In this document: positions 10,813 through 24,106 of the stretch, in pieces
Position numbering within the stretch: the stretch's first letter is position 1
Layout of the letters: each line of letters begins with the position of its first letter
Origin: Marsupella aquatica
Taxonomy: Eukaryota; Marchantiophyta
Direction of reading: 5' to 3'
Assembly (NCBI GenBank): GCA_973895155.1
Contig: OZ316893.1
Location: 5,270,001-5,334,000, forward strand
Length of the DNA stretch: 64,000 bases
Translations under genes and position numbers: made by a program
The notes under the pieces: generated by a model
What the model was told of the DNA's origin: nothing
Seen by the model: only the letters and a program-made list of their open reading frames with translations
Databases searched by the model: none

Positions 10813-13800
10813 CAAGCAAATCCATCTGCATGAAAACTAAATCACCCATAATAAAGAAACCCTTGTAGCTCACATGACAACACTAAATCTCGGAGGAAAC
10901 CCTGAATCTATGGAAGCAAACCTGTTGTATGGCTTATCCACCTGACCTGCTCAGGACAGCAGTTTTTCATAGGTGATTTTTTCCTAAACTTGCACTTATG
11001 ATGGGTAATAATTCTCTGTAAGTTAATTAATTTGAAATTTGAGATAACCCTCTTACATTTTTCAAAACTCCTCTTTCTTTAGTTCAGATGAAGGCCTACC
11101 TTTAACTTTTAATTCCTGTTAGGAGCAATCAAATGTTTTTCATGCCACCAAAATTCTATAACAAAATCAAGCACTTACAACAGATTTGATCATTCTCAAA
11201 ACCTCCTAAAGTCTACGTACTCATACACAACTGAGCAAGGAAACCACTTTCAAGATATGTGCGAAAGAAAGTGTAAATATAACCAAGCAAGAATTCAGGT
11301 TCAGTATAATAATACAGTATAAGTAGCGTCTTATGCCAGGCTATAGGAATAAAGTCCCCTCCATCTCACTTACTCTACTCCTTACCATAGGAATTTGAGA
11401 ACGTACAAAACGTAATCTGACACAAAATACAAAGTTTATTTGTTTGGTATTACTTTTCCTTACACTTCACGACTGATCTTGTTATTGAAACCTTTTGAAT
11501 TTGTATTTTAATTCACCTCATAAAAACAGAATAAAGGTCCTTTTATTTTGCTACAAGAAAAACTAATTAAGTGTTTTCCGGGATGATCCTGTATGGACAT
11601 GCTATAGCTATATGGCAAATTTATTATGACTTGCAACTTTTTGAGGGACATTTATTAACTCTGACATGTGCCTTATTGGGTTTACTGTTTTTGCAGGTTA
11701 TGTGGAATTGAATTGAATTTTGCCCATTTCACTCATTTGGTTCACTTTCTAAAATTACTCCAGATCAGTATATTTTCATTAAACTTCTCACTTAATTTAT
11801 TTATTAAAAATGAATTATTATTTAATTTATGAACATTTGATGAATAAAATGTGTACATTTGGTTTTCAAAAAGTGTATATTTACGGACCCCATGAGAGTT
11901 CATTTCCAAAATTCCTGGCACCACAGTGTGCCATGTCAACAACAATTGCAACAAACAAGGCTCATCAGTATTGTGAATCAAATTTATAGTTTTTATTCGT
12001 GTTGGTGTCAATTAGGGTGTAAATTTTGGGATGCCATGCCGTAAAAAGAAAAGTAAAAAATTAGAAATGCAAAGAGCAATCTGATGGTTAAAACTGTCAC
12101 TGTCTATGTAACCGTTTTAGTTACGTATCCAATTTTAAAACTTAAATTCACAGATTTAAAAAGTATTTTTCATATAATAAATAATCACTAAGAACTAACT
12201 TGATAACTTCTTTGTTAAAGGGTAATTGGCACCTAGAGTAAGATTTTTGGCCCTTTGCAATTAAGTTAAGCTGTTAGACATGGTCCAAACTTGAACTCAA
12301 TGAACTGATACAATTCATTTGATCAGACATTCATCTAATTTCAAATGGATTTGCCTCGGATTGAATTCTCTCTTAGCTTGAGAATTTGGTTGCATGTAAC
12401 AAAAGGACATGATTTTGACAACTGCTTGTGATAACCATGCTGTGAACTCCCACTTGCAAAGCAAAGTGTGGCAGTTGAAGGAATGCCAAATTGCTCAAGC
12501 CATTGCTAAATGGGTCCACGTACAATGATTTTATGAGAAAATATAATCTAAACAATGCAAACTGTAAAATCTATCCTACTTGTCCAACACAAGATGACTA
12601 CCGGCTTCCCTTCCTAATCAAACTTCTCTCTTCTCTAAGCTTAAGCTCTGCCTTTCTCCATTTGGTGAATAGTTGTGTCAAGGTGATGAGACTATTAACC
12701 TCTAATTTAAAACTTGCCAAAGTTGGATTGCAGTGAAATCTCCAGAATTCCCAATTATTTGAAAGTACATTGACAAATCGGACGGCACATGTTCTACAAA
12801 CATGACTCAGTTACTAGAAAGCTTAGGGTTTGTTGTTTGAGAAAAGCAAGGAGAAAAAGCAAACTGCTCAATTAGCCAAGGGGGCCACGAACTAATTGGG
12901 CAAAAAACAAAGGTGATGGCCATTAGATGTCCTCCATATTCATCATTTGTAAATGAACTACAGTAGGATGAAATTACTTGAACTAGTAAAGATCCTAGCT
13001 TTTTGCCCCCTCAAGTTTACAAGTGATCATTTAAGTGTAGACTATTGTACTATAGTGTACATTTTGGGGTTAAAAAGTAACTTACGCCAGTTTCAGGGCC
13101 ACTCTGTTGTATTCTCCCCCTCCGCAGCTGCTAATGCGGTGATTCAACATCTCCATTCTGTAGCTATCTGTTCTGAATCAGGAAAAAAAAAAGACAGCGT
13201 TTGTACTACGTTAAAAAATATGTATCGAGTCCTTTAGCCTACCGTTTTCCCAGTTAAACAATAAAAATAAAAATCTAGTCTTTCTTCTTATATTTTTATC
13301 TCCGATGTCCTGTTCATTCCCTCTCCCTCAGTATATTTCTATATAGTCTCAGTCTCCAATATGGACCTTCTTTGTAGTGCTGTTCCGTGCTCTGTAATAG
13401 TCTTGTTTCTCCCCTCATTCCACGACTCTCTATTATACAAGTCGCTTCCCTCCCACTCGTTCTCCTACCGCCCGCGCTGTTTGGCTGGATTATAGGCGGG
13501 GCTCTTTGTATTCGATTTCCTGGAATAAAGCGTGATCGGTTAAAGAAATTAAAATTAAAAAAATAATTAAAACTGGGAACAAACATACACTTGAGTACAC
13601 CAACCAGAAATTGAAGTTCTTCTGGATACCCTCAGGACAGATTCTTTTGATTTTGAGTGCCTAAATGCTTAGTCCGGGACATGTATGAATGAATTGAATT
13701 GTCGTGTCGTTGACCCTCGATATGAAAGAGTGCAGAGTCTCGTTCAAGATGTAGAAACTGGGAAAGACTGACATGGCAATAAGAGAGAGGTGGACAGATT

Positions 13801-14736
13801 GGTTCGATGGCAATTGCTTCAACATCGTCCGGATTAGATATTCGGCAAAAATTGGAGAGATACTAAGAACTAAAGTACCTCGAGTGCCTCAAATCACACC
13901 GTTACAGGGTAGCTGGAAGGTTTAATTGAAGTACTTAAAGTCCTTTTAGATATGATGGACACTTGAGATTGTCTACGGGGTACAAATTTAGCAGTAACCT
14001 TTGTATGTCTTGTATCTACACATTGTGTATCTTGTATTGGTTGCATTCGCCGTTCGAGTGGCTTGAATTGTGATTGTCAAATTTTTGCACAAGTTTTCAT
14101 AATATGAAGAAAATTAGCAGCCAGGTCAGCTAATCACTTACGAAATAATAAACCTCAATCACTGGCTTGTACGAAGGTAAGCTCTTTGAAGGTTGACGTC
14201 GATCCTTCTTTGACGACGATGGTGATATGGAATTCTTTGGTTGGGTTTAGCTTGCCAGCATATGTACGTTATCAGCCATGAACAGGTCCGCACTTGATTA
14301 CGCAATGAAAGCAGAAAAAAAATAGATCGTTTTGCACAATCTGGCAGGAATCCATCTTGGGTTGCGATTTCCAGGATTCCATTACATGGACGAGCAAGCT
14401 TTCCATTGCCCATGGAGTTCCTTTCTCACGTTATCATTGACCAAAAGAAAGCACTTGTGTTTCACCGTTTCACAATGGCAAGCCGCAATCTTTTTTGTAA
14501 GAGAAATTTCCCTAAGAAGTGATGAGTATGAGTTGAGACCTGAGACGGCGTACAGTGAACCGAGTAAAACTTGTTGAACTACTATTATTATATTTCATCT
14601 CAATTTTTTTTTCACAACTTTTGTCCACCATTGAGTCCCAACTGGGGCCTGAAATTAATTCCCTTCAAGTAAATTATGAATGTCCTATATCATTGCATTC
14701 CTCTCGAAGAGAAAACTTCGTTAGACGATACCAATA
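10813..14736. other. AT-rich non-coding interval
   Basis: Strongly AT-rich, especially at 11400–12250. All open frames are short and rich in Leu, Asn, Ile and Tyr, as chance frames in AT-rich DNA are. No gene or RNA recognised. Confidence 0.4.
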
Positions 14737-14763
14737 ATATTTGTTGCGGCATGCAACAAATAT
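14737..14763. repeat. Perfect 11-bp palindrome with 5-nt loop
   Basis: ATATTTGTTGC and GCAACAAATAT flank the loop GGCAT. A tandem TCAGGTAAC motif follows at about 14767. There is no U-run typical of a Pol III terminator. Function unknown. Confidence 0.8.
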
Positions 14764-17582
14764 AATCAGGTAACTCAGGTAACTCAAATATTTCATTTAA
14801 TAAGCCAAAACCTGATTACTTCCTCTTACAAGTCACATTAAGTTCCAATCTCATAAGCTCAAGTAAGAAATCAACTGGGCTTAGTTAATGCTTCCAAGAG
14901 CCAGCAGTTAAACCTATCTTTTCGATCAAGTCCGGGCTTCGGGGCTGGCGAGGGAGCATCTTTCTGTGGAAAATATCAAGATAGGAGAACGGAGAAAATT
15001 AGGTGGATTTTCTTTGCTGATCAGCTTGGCAATTGGCTGGATCATGTAGTCTGCATGCCCTGGGACTTGGCGCAGTGAAATAAAGTCTGCAAAGGAAGAC
15101 TGGCTTCTTTCCTTTTGCTGACAACTCGTTGGCGATTACTTAATTGGTATATGCCTGCAAAACCAACGCCCACATTATCATTTGATGATAGGTACAGAAG
15201 TCTTCCTCGACGATAGAAGAAGTCAGACGTTCAATCCATCGGTTGAGCGTACTCTGGTTGCGAGTGAAACGGAAAATCTCCCCATTGAAGTCGGGATTGA
15301 AAGCTGAGAAAACATCAATCAAAGTTCTTCTATGCTAAGCAGACGCGGATGTGGATTGGAGTTTCATTCGACAGAGTAAAAAGTAAAATGAAATAGTTCA
15401 GACACGATTGTTTGCGCATCATGATTCCACCCTGTCTCCTGTCATGTTTCCCACCATTCTCTATCGGATGGTAGATGAGTTTTTGATATATTGTCAAAGC
15501 GTGACGTTCTCAAACCATGACAACTAGCGTGATCGAAGTTAATTATTTTGCGGACCAGCATTTTGCAAGCATGAAGGACTTGGTATGCATGCATGAACTC
15601 TGCATCGCCTGCGTCTACAGTAACGCATCTGAGGCTCTCATATAGACTGTTGACCATCTCCAGTCAACGTGAATTTTCTCAATATCTCGAAGGATTTACT
15701 TTTTCCCAATTAACTGATGGACTCCTCCGCCGCAATCAGAGGTATGGATTAATTTGCAAGAACGAAGATTAGGCTGACATTCTGAACGTGGTGGACGTAC
15801 TGTACTGCGTTCAGTACTCGAGGTCTCGCTCGAGTTCCCTTGCTAGGGAAGAGTAGCTTAGATCCATCGAGAAATTTATGCTATATATGATCGTCATTTA
15901 CTTAGCAGCTTTACTTTTGAATACTTCATGATCCCGTTCATGATGTTGCTAATTCACCGCCTTACCTCTCCGGAACATATCGCCTAAAGATGCTAATTGA
16001 GTAATACCTACGGTCTGACGACGAATAAATATTCAAATCGAAAATAGTCTAGATAGTATAATGATGGATGTCCGAGATGAGACGTTTGCCGCATTGCCTG
16101 CAAAAGAAAAGTGCATGATGTCGATGTTATCCTTTTGTTTTTCTTTGAACTTGAACTTCAAAACTGAACGGACAAAATACTGCCCGGGGGAGTACACCAG
16201 GGGCGACGAATCCCAGTGGCCAAAAAGCCGAAGTGCTTACAACAACCGGTGGAGCTAGAGCCCAGGAGGGAAGGTCCAGCCAACAAGGTACGTCCTGACC
16301 ATTTGCATGATTGATAAGGAACAAAGGAACATGCTCCAGAGTTATTTTTTGCACATTGACCAGGGCCATCATTGCTATTCTACATACATATAAAATTGAA
16401 ATATATTCATAAAACTATTTGAATAGAATGTAACGTTTTAAGAATGATGATCCATCATTCTCTGTCAAGTTAGGATAGTCCATCCAAGTTGCGAATGTTT
16501 GGACTTATGTTTCTATCCTCGCCTGGCAAAGAAACGTAATTAAATGACGAATAGTTTTCATTTCGCAAAAGGGTACTGTCAGTGTGAGAAATTGATCTAT
16601 ATTTGTTTGCCTAAGTTTTTTACCTAAAACTGCACACTGGTCTTCATCTCAATATATATCATACCATGTTATACAAACAGCCGGAGGGTGCTGCATTCAA
16701 GCACAAGCAATGATGTAATGCACGATTAGCTTGATTGGCCGTTAAAACTTAAAGTTGTTAACCTCTGGCACATGTCACATTTCTTGTACATGTCTCCATT
16801 CGTATACATAAGTATGCCCAAGCTTAAACGCTAGAGCTTTCCTCAAACTATCAGACTCTGTTTTTGAGAGACTCAGACTCGATCGCAGACCGACAGTGCC
16901 ATATGAGGGTCAATACAAATTTGGGTACTGTAATTGTTTTCCCTTTTTTAGGTGCACTTCCTTTAATACTTTAACAAGAAATCCGAAGTTTCCCTAAAAT
17001 CAGGAAAGTGCGCCGTAAAGGGAAAGCACGTCCCAACTTTCCTTGCACTACAAAAGACGTCCTGAGTTCAATTCACATTCATTTCACATCAGATTCTTGG
17101 GAAAGAAGTTACTCTAAGGAGCCGAAAATATAGCATCACGTATTGGCCATTAATCTAAAACTCAACAAACTCTAATCTCTAGCAGCTATGACATCATGTC
17201 GTCCTTAATGGAAGCCGTCCACCCCTCACAATAAGAGCTCGACCAGGAAGAGCATCGCTAGCAAGCTGTATATTTCGGATACCTACCCTATAAATAACTA
17301 AAATCTCGTTCTGTTCGTATCGAAAGGCTTCGTGCTAAGCCACTGCCAGACCTATAAAAGTCCTATATTGTCAGCGATCTATCCAGAATCACAATATATG
17401 CGGAACGTCGTAATGATATACATGTACGCCATCCGTCAAAGTGCTCAAACTTTGATATCAAATTGTACTCTCAAGCAAGCAAGCTTTGACAACCCTAGCC
17501 ACCAGGTCATGCGAATCACTAGCCAGACGATACCTCAAGCACTCGCTCTGGCCTGGGGCTGGCAAGGGTCTGAAGCAAGTTA
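14764..17582. other. Non-coding interval, no recognised gene
   Basis: Only short chance frames on both strands. I see no domain, RNA gene or terminal repeat pair. Confidence 0.4.
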
Positions 17583-17862
17583 AGGCTGCTGACCTGCCTT
17601 TGATAATCGGGACACTTCTGAAGGTCTTCTAGTGTCCCACTTCAACGTTCTTGGTACGTGCCCACCATTGTGAAAAGAATCTATGCAGAGTTTCGACAAC
17701 TTTTCAACGTTTTCAATACCCACCATGTTGAAAAGAATATAAGCAGAGTTTCGACAACTCTGAAGCTGTAGCCTAATATATGATGGACTGGAGAGGGCAC
17801 CGGCGGACACGTGATTCAGGCGATTGTAGGATACCAAATTCTCAACATCGTTATCCAAATTT
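17583..17862 (-). repeat. Inverted copy of the dioxygenase 5' region (left arm)
   Basis: Read on the minus strand, this stretch aligns with the plus strand of 18552–18803, including the shared segments GGTATCCTA, CTACAGCTTCAGAGTTGTCG and CACTAGAAGACCTTC. It is therefore a second, inverted copy of the sequence leading into the broken dioxygenase gene. Within this arm a unit of about 57 bp with GCAGAGTTTCGACAAC is duplicated in tandem (near 17686 and 17743), which the right arm lacks. Confidence 0.85.
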
Positions 17863-18551
17863 CCTCTGATCGATAGAAATTTTTCAGGCAGTGAATCTGC
17901 TCTTGAGGTTTGTCACTCTACAGCTGCAATTCGAAGTTACGTCCTGAAATGAAACAAGTCCAACAAGAGCAACGAAATTAGACTTAATTTGGGCGGTTGC
18001 AGAAAGGATGTTCAACTTCCGGAAACGCTCTTTGTTGGATCTCAGGCGGTCAGAATGAACTCCATTGACGTCATGCATAGCTGAATGGTTGACATACAAA
18101 CTACATACTGTTACACGGAGACCCCTCCCTTTCGTCACTAACACTAATTGAGTAGTTCGCATAAATTTGGATCCCACCGGAATATAGTCTTACCAACATT
18201 AATAGTAATTAACATTAACACTAATTAGGATTGATTCAGTTAGTCTTACACTAACCCTAATTATGGAAATAAAATCACAATGTTTGTGGTGCTACATGAT
18301 TGAGTGCTATATGAAACCATGAATCTTGGTTTGAGGTGTAATCACCCTATTTAAGAGTGTAAAATGTGACTTGAAACTGTTATTTTGGACAATAACATAG
18401 ATAAAAGACGTCTTAAGAGAAGAGACTTATGTTAGTATGTTCCATAATTGATATTATTTGAGCTCTAAGACCAAAAAAGTCCTCCGCCTAAAAATATCGA
18501 TCGATCAGATCCTTCAAGCAGTGCAATTGACGATTCTCGATTAGTGCTCAA
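17863..18551. other. Spacer between inverted repeat arms
   Basis: About 690 bp without a recognisable gene. Around 18180–18265 there are short degenerate repeats built on ACTAATTA and TAATTAACATTAAC words. No element termini are evident. Confidence 0.4.
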
Positions 18552-18803
18552 AGCAATCTGGATAACCCAGTTGAGAGTTTGGTATCCTAGAATCCTGAAT
18601 CACTAGTCCACCGGTGTCGATCGTTCTTTCTCTCCAGTCCACATACTACAGCTTCAGAGTTGTCGAAACTTAACTCTGCGTAGGTTGATTCTTTTCAAGA
18701 TTGTGGGCATCAAGAAAGTTGAAGTGGTACACTAGAAGACCTTCGGAAGCGTCACGATTACCGACTATAGTGGACTGTCTGATCCAAACAGGTGGTCAGC
18801 CAT
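18552..18803 (+). repeat. Right arm of inverted repeat, leading into the dioxygenase pseudogene
   Basis: Plus-strand counterpart of 17583–17862, lacking the internal duplication and with small insertions and deletions. It runs straight into the dioxygenase-like coding stretch, so it probably represents the original 5' end of that gene. Confidence 0.85.
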
Positions 18804-19210
18804 CTGTGCCCAAATATCAGAAGCATGCGAGACTAGCTGTTGGCTTCTTTGAGGTCATCAACACCGGCATTCCTCTCGAATCCGTGCATAAAGCTTTTGC
18901 CATCAATCAGGAGTTCTTCAATCTTCCTGCGTAGGAGAAGCTGACTTTGCGGCCGGAGAATGTCAACAAAGAAAAACTACTTGCCTTCCAGCTCGGCTAC
19001 AAACACTACCCCGTGCTGCGTGGCATCGAGAACCAAATGGAGGAGATTGTGTTTCGCGATTATCATTTAAAGCCCAGAGACGCCGCAGACGACGGTTACT
19101 TGAATGGATATTCAGGACCAGTCGACCCCACAAGCTACACTCTCAGGTGCTTTCTATGTACACAACTCCAGAACAGCGGTTCATGGTTGAAGGAGAAGTC
19201 TATGAGATGA
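18701..19210 (+). pseudogene. 2-oxoglutarate/Fe(II) dioxygenase, N-terminal fragment with an in-frame stop
   Basis: The reading frame shows the DIOX_N signature of plant 2-oxoglutarate-dependent dioxygenases: an Ala-rich helix, then VGFFEVINTGIP (usual form GFF.V.NHGIP), then FFNLPA and EKL. A TAG at 18932–18934 lies between LPA and EKL, where a sense codon is expected. The same frame stays open on both sides of the stop. The usual conserved His of the NHGI motif is Thr. No catalytic HxD...H half follows on this strand, so the gene is truncated as well as interrupted. A family of origin (gibberellin, flavonoid or other) cannot be given. Confidence 0.72.
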
Positions 19211-19830
19211 GAGCTCGTGGTGGCAATAATGACATTTATCAATATGATACGATGGCAAGAGTGTGTAGCCAGTAGCACTCGATCTCCTTCGAGCTTGAAC
19301 CTGAAATAGGAATGATGCCCCCTAAGAATAATACGTCGGGTAACCTGTAAGTTGTTGATCGTTCCAACTAATGTCAATGAGTTTTTAGCGGTAGCGCATG
19401 TTCGCGCATGGTTATTGGCTTCTTCAAGCACAGGATTTGGATCGGAGTGCATAGAGATTGTGTGCGAAAAGTACCAGGCTCTAGTTTCTTGTCTGATTGG
19501 CGCACTTCTTTCGCAATATGCCCAATTCAAGTTTGAGCAGGAGGTGTTCGTCAGCTTGTCTGGATCTCTGGTTGGAAGTCGATACTTTCAGATTAGATCG
19601 CATGCACTGGCCGTTCGTCTTCCCTACCTACTTCTGGTGCAGTTCGCAGATATGTGATAATAAATAGGAGACGAGAAGCAGTGGCAGGAGAGTAGAATGG
19701 TGGTGCTGCAATGTCTTCGAAAGGGCAGCAGCCAATTTGACATCCATGCCATGATTCCAAATTCCAATCTCTTTCAGGATTGGCATGGATTGTTTGTCCT
19801 CATACCATTGCAACCTACATTCTCTGAATA
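19211..19830. other. No recognised gene
   Basis: Short frames on both strands without convincing homology. A minus-strand frame ending in HSCHRI faintly recalls a dioxygenase C-terminus, but no HxD motif is present. Confidence 0.35.
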
Positions 19831-20385
19831 GTTTTAGAAAGTTCTTTAACCGAATGGACCACTTCGAAAGACTGACCCCAAACGAATTTTTTTAACTCGG
19901 ACAGGTATTTTCTTATAAAATTTTGGATTAATTGGTATCAAGAATGTTAATTGTTCCATCCTGGTCCTTTTGTCGAAAGTGGCCCGGGCATCAACTTCAT
20001 GAACCTGGTAGTTGTAGGTTACGGTACTCCATCAACCTAGGATATTTGATGGTATTGTGTGAATATCGGAGATCTGGATTTATAACTTTCATCCTTAAGG
20101 TGAGTTGCCAGGGGACGCTACCCAAAACCCTTTTCAAGATCGCTCATTTTGGCGAGTTCAAAGTCAGCCTGAGAAGAGTAGTGTGGGTTAGTTCTTGCTT
20201 TTGAATCTATATGAGATTCACTTACTGTCGTGTAGTGTGCATATTTGGATTTGGAGAGGACTATGATGGCCACATGCGCTTTCGATGGATTCCAGAATGA
20301 AGGTCCCGAAAATTTTCCTTCCCTCATATATCCACTTTTCGCCTATGAAAGATTGGAAATTACGTCTTTTGGGCAGGTCATCGTT
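19831..20385. repeat. Dispersed repeat, copy 1
   Basis: Aligns along its whole length with 28714–29260 in the same orientation, with scattered mismatches and small indels. Shared words include TTCTTTAACC, GGCCCGGGCA, ATGAACCTG, GTAGTTGTAGGT and a nearly perfect block of about 40 bp around GTGTAGTGTGCATATTTGGA. It has no long open frame, so an old non-coding element or duplicated untranslated sequence is likely. Confidence 0.85.
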
Positions 20386-20872
20386 TGAACCTCGTGAGCA
20401 TCAAGGCTCCTCAATCATTCTCCTGTAAAATTCGAAGTAGAAGAGTTATGTACGAGGAGAATTTCAGTCGAGAGAAAAACGTGAATTTAAACTCGCACGT
20501 CCATGTGAGGAGAACAATTCAGTGTAACAGAACGAGCCTGGACTAGTTCTTAGTACGTCATTGAACACAATACCCCAGACCTCTACGAGATTCTCAGTAT
20601 TGAGAATAATTCAACACGACTTACTGAAGACTAATTGACATTAGAGACATGGCACAAGTGCCACTGGTGGCCCCGTTTCATTTATAGAAACTTCAAGCCA
20701 ACAAAGACAGTCTGATTTGCATAGCCTTCCAACCAGGAGATATGTACATCATAGATGACAGAGGTGTGAGAAAATATCAAGCGAAAATGTCTGCCCATTC
20801 TCTGTAGCGCAACACACGGAGCAGAGAGACACCACAGATTTTGTTGACATCTTGGTTGACATATATACAACA

Positions 20873-23604
20873 TCAGAAGGTTGTGGCCTTAAAGAGAGAT
20901 CTAATCGTAACATTCCTATAAAACGCTAGTCTGAGTAGTCTTACGAAGAACAGACATATAACTCCCACACAGATCAATCCCCCAACGCTTGAAGTGGTAA
21001 TGGTTAGACCCCCAGCGTTCCATGACCCTTGACCATCGGGGATGACAGCTATGGAGGCAGCAGCGAAAGCTATGAGAATACAAATAATTGATGGGAACAG
21101 AAATCCCACGGCTATTGTCACCATTCTTCGAGTTCTCCGCAACTCATCTATCATCGACTCTTGGGGCATGGGGAGTGATGGAATCAATGCTGACATGATA
21201 GCGGCGACAGCTAAATAGAATGATAAAGTGTCACAAACAATGAATACCTTCATTGGTTTGCCAGTTACTTGCATTTGTTGGGTAGTATTGTTCCAACCGA
21301 GAGGAGGTTGCAATGGCCCTTGAAACGAGGCAGTGGCCACCAATGTTGCAGTCACTGAAATGGCATTAGCTGCAGCACTTAATGTACTTTGTTGTGCTAC
21401 TGTCTCCTTTGCGAACCTCTTATACCACCAGGCCAGAAGTTCTGCGCTTGCATCAGGCCCCGGGTATGGAGCTTGATTAGCTTCATTGGTTTTCCATAAG
21501 TCAAAGCCTGCTTGCAGAAGCAACTCAATACAACCTTGCCTCTCGACATCTTCTCTTCGAATAGATGCTTGGCTTCCTTCATCCTCTACGACTGACTCTG
21601 CAGCATGTTCACAATCAACGTGATCAATCAAGGTAGGAAAAAGCTGCAACTCCCTACCTTTGGTGGCATGGTGGAGAGTCGTGTTTTGATTGAGGTCTTC
21701 GACCATGATATCATAGTTTTTGCTATTCATGAATAGGTTCAGTAATTCAAATTTCCCCGAAGCTGCTACAAGATGAAGCGCCGGCCATGGATTTGAATCA
21801 TTGCTTGAAGTGGCACTTGACCAGTTCGATGGTCTCCCAGGGTCACGGATGCTTTCATTCTGGCAATTTGATCCGAAAACAAGTTGAATTAATCATTCCA
21901 GTTGTTCCATAAATAAACAGCTTCATACTTCTGAGACGAATTGTAGCAAATTTGGTAGTCACTATTGTTGAAAAATATCTCGGTCCTTCAAAAGATTAGG
22001 TTGATGTGAAGACCATCCATTGGGATTCAGAATTCCCTCAAGTTTAACATTATGTGTTTCATATATTTCTCCCGTGGTTGTATATGGGAAAAACATTCCT
22101 TCACAGATGAGCTGTATATTTAAAAGCTATCGATAAAAGAGTGAAGAAAATAAACATACTGTAGTGAAGAAGCTAATGAGAATACCTGCAACAGCATTTC
22201 GATAATCGATGCATCTCCCAGGACTGCGGCCAACTGGAGAGGCTCCAATACAAATCGTTTATAGTCACCGTTCCGCAACTGGAACGCACGAGAAAATGCA
22301 AAGTTTAACTGCAGCTTGCAATCCTCTGCCCGATAGGAGTTGTACTTTTCATCGAGAAGGAGTTTCACGGAATCTTTCCGTTTGTGGATTATGGCGATGT
22401 GTAAAGCGTTGGAATTGTCGTAAATATCGAACCATCCATAACCCTTAAATCTGTTGTTCTTCGACACCCGCTCCAGGTCCACGCCCAGCAGTGTCCACAA
22501 CCAGTCGGAGTAATACCAAGGTGTATACAAAGCTTGGAGATCGATCCGTTCGTCACCTAGGAGAAGACGAAGCGAGTATGGGGTTTCCTTTGCAGCGGCC
22601 CTGTGCAAAGGCGACTTTCCTGTTCCATCAATGGCACTGAGCAAATCCGGAGAATCATCGGGAATGAGCAGCAGGAATTGAAACACTGTTCCTTCATCAA
22701 CTGCGACGTGCAATGCAGTTCTGCCCTGCCCATCTTGCAGCTCGCACAGAAAGCGCCGGACGGGAGGCGAAGACCAAGTCCTGTCAAATATACTCTGCCT
22801 CACCTCATCCAAGAAAGGGAACCTTTGCCCGGACCACCTGACAAATGTAAAGTGAAACAAAAACTCTTGCCAGGGGAGAAAGTTGAAGTCTTGGCTGCCT
22901 GCATACATGGCTTTCAGAGATTCGGCGTCATTGCCCCTCAATTCTTCTTGGATTTCCATGACCTCCTCCGTAATCTGCCGCAGTTGCAGCCTGGCAGGCC
23001 CAAGCGATGTCGATCCGCGGCCTAGTAATGGCAATTCATCCAGCACTTCCCACTCATTCGAAATTTCATAAGGGTTCGATTCACACTTTAGGAGACTCGC
23101 TTTCGCCAAGAGTAGGATGATGTCTTGGTTGCCATTCAGTACTGCCATTGCGAGAGCATCCAGGCTGTACCAGCCATCTTTTGCAGCCAGTAGATTTTCG
23201 AGAAAAAGTGGACGATGTGTAGGACTCGTCACGGATTCGGGAAGCTCCAGCCTGTTCAACCCGTCATCACACATTTCTAACACAGCTTTCACTAGATCTA
23301 CACTGCCTCTCCTTGCTCCCACATGCAACGCCGAGCGTCCCTTCCAGACGGATCTCCGCAATTGAGGTGTTTCGACCACCCGTCTCTTGTCCTCCCTCCG
23401 TCCTATCGTGAGCAGGCGCGGATCGTCTGTCAATAGGTTCAAGACCAGCACACAATTCTCTGCGTATAGTGCCGCGAACCATTCCGATTGCCGACCCGGA
23501 GTACGTACCATTCTGGAAACAGGAAGATGTCCACCAAACTGATCGATGGTTTGAGATCGAGCATCCTGGTGATCAAGGCTTTCTCTAGCTAGGAAACTGT
23601 CCAT
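20873..23604 (-). CDS. Ankyrin-repeat membrane protein with PGG-like domain (2 exons)
   Basis: Exon 1 is 23604–22186 and exon 2 is 21859–20873, separated by a 326-bp GT–AG intron in phase 0. They give 802 codons including the stop (801 residues). Ankyrin-type helices such as GRSALHVGARRG, GRTALHVAVDEG, GKSPLHRAAAKE, SNALHIAIIHKR and PWPALHLVAASG are spread over residues about 85–550. The C-terminus has a PGG-like region (about 634–661, with VTATLVATASF) and hydrophobic helices at about 640–653, 678–700, 719–746 and 762–784. The layout matches plant ankyrin–PGG proteins such as ACD6, which act at membranes in defence and cell-death signalling. That role is family knowledge, not shown here. The PGG tripeptide itself is replaced by PLG. 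The long insert between the first and later ankyrins (residues about 120–285) is unusual. The start is the first ATG of the frame. Confidence 0.85.
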
Positions 23605-23673
23605 TTCCGATGTTGGAACGGAAGCAAGAGAATGTGAAAGCAGCTAGTGTTCTACTTGGGAAACTTCCACTCT

Positions 23674-23850
23674 TCCTTTTTCTGAGAGAGTTGAATCCAT
23701 CATCTCCAAAGTGCCCGATGTCAATCGAGGCCAGCCAAACTGTGAAGCCATCAAATTGCGCCTCCTTTTTTCTGAGAGAATTTAATCCATCATCTCCGAG
23801 TGACCGATGTCAATCGAGGCCAGCCAAATTATGAAACCCCCAAATTGCGC
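23674..23850. repeat. Tandem duplication, 90-bp period, two copies
   Basis: Two copies, beginning at about 23674 and 23764, share TCTGAGAGA, AATCCATCATCTCC and ATGTCAATCGAGGCCAGCCA. They lie just upstream of the ankyrin gene, in its likely promoter or leader. Confidence 0.85.
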
Positions 23851-24106
23851 AAAACATTTTCAGCATGTCTCGGATGTGGTAGTAAGGCGAAAACTCCCAA
23901 ACTCTCAAAACAATCCACGGAAGTGAGCACCACCATTCCATCAAAGGTGTCGTGTCAGATGTTGCGTTCTACTTTTCATTTTTAAAACACTGTTTTGATG
24001 GAATATCAGTGTTTGCTTTTACTAATAAGTCGTCGAATTGAAACGCGCGTCCGACTCTACCGTGAAGATGCTGGGAAACTTCAAACTCGAGAGAGGGCTG
24101 GGCAGC

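Noticed and set aside
19135-19530. Minus-strand frame faintly like a dioxygenase C-terminus (NNLQV ... HSCHRI)
   Set aside because: No HxD or RxS motifs, wrong strand relative to the N-terminal fragment, and only a few matching residues.
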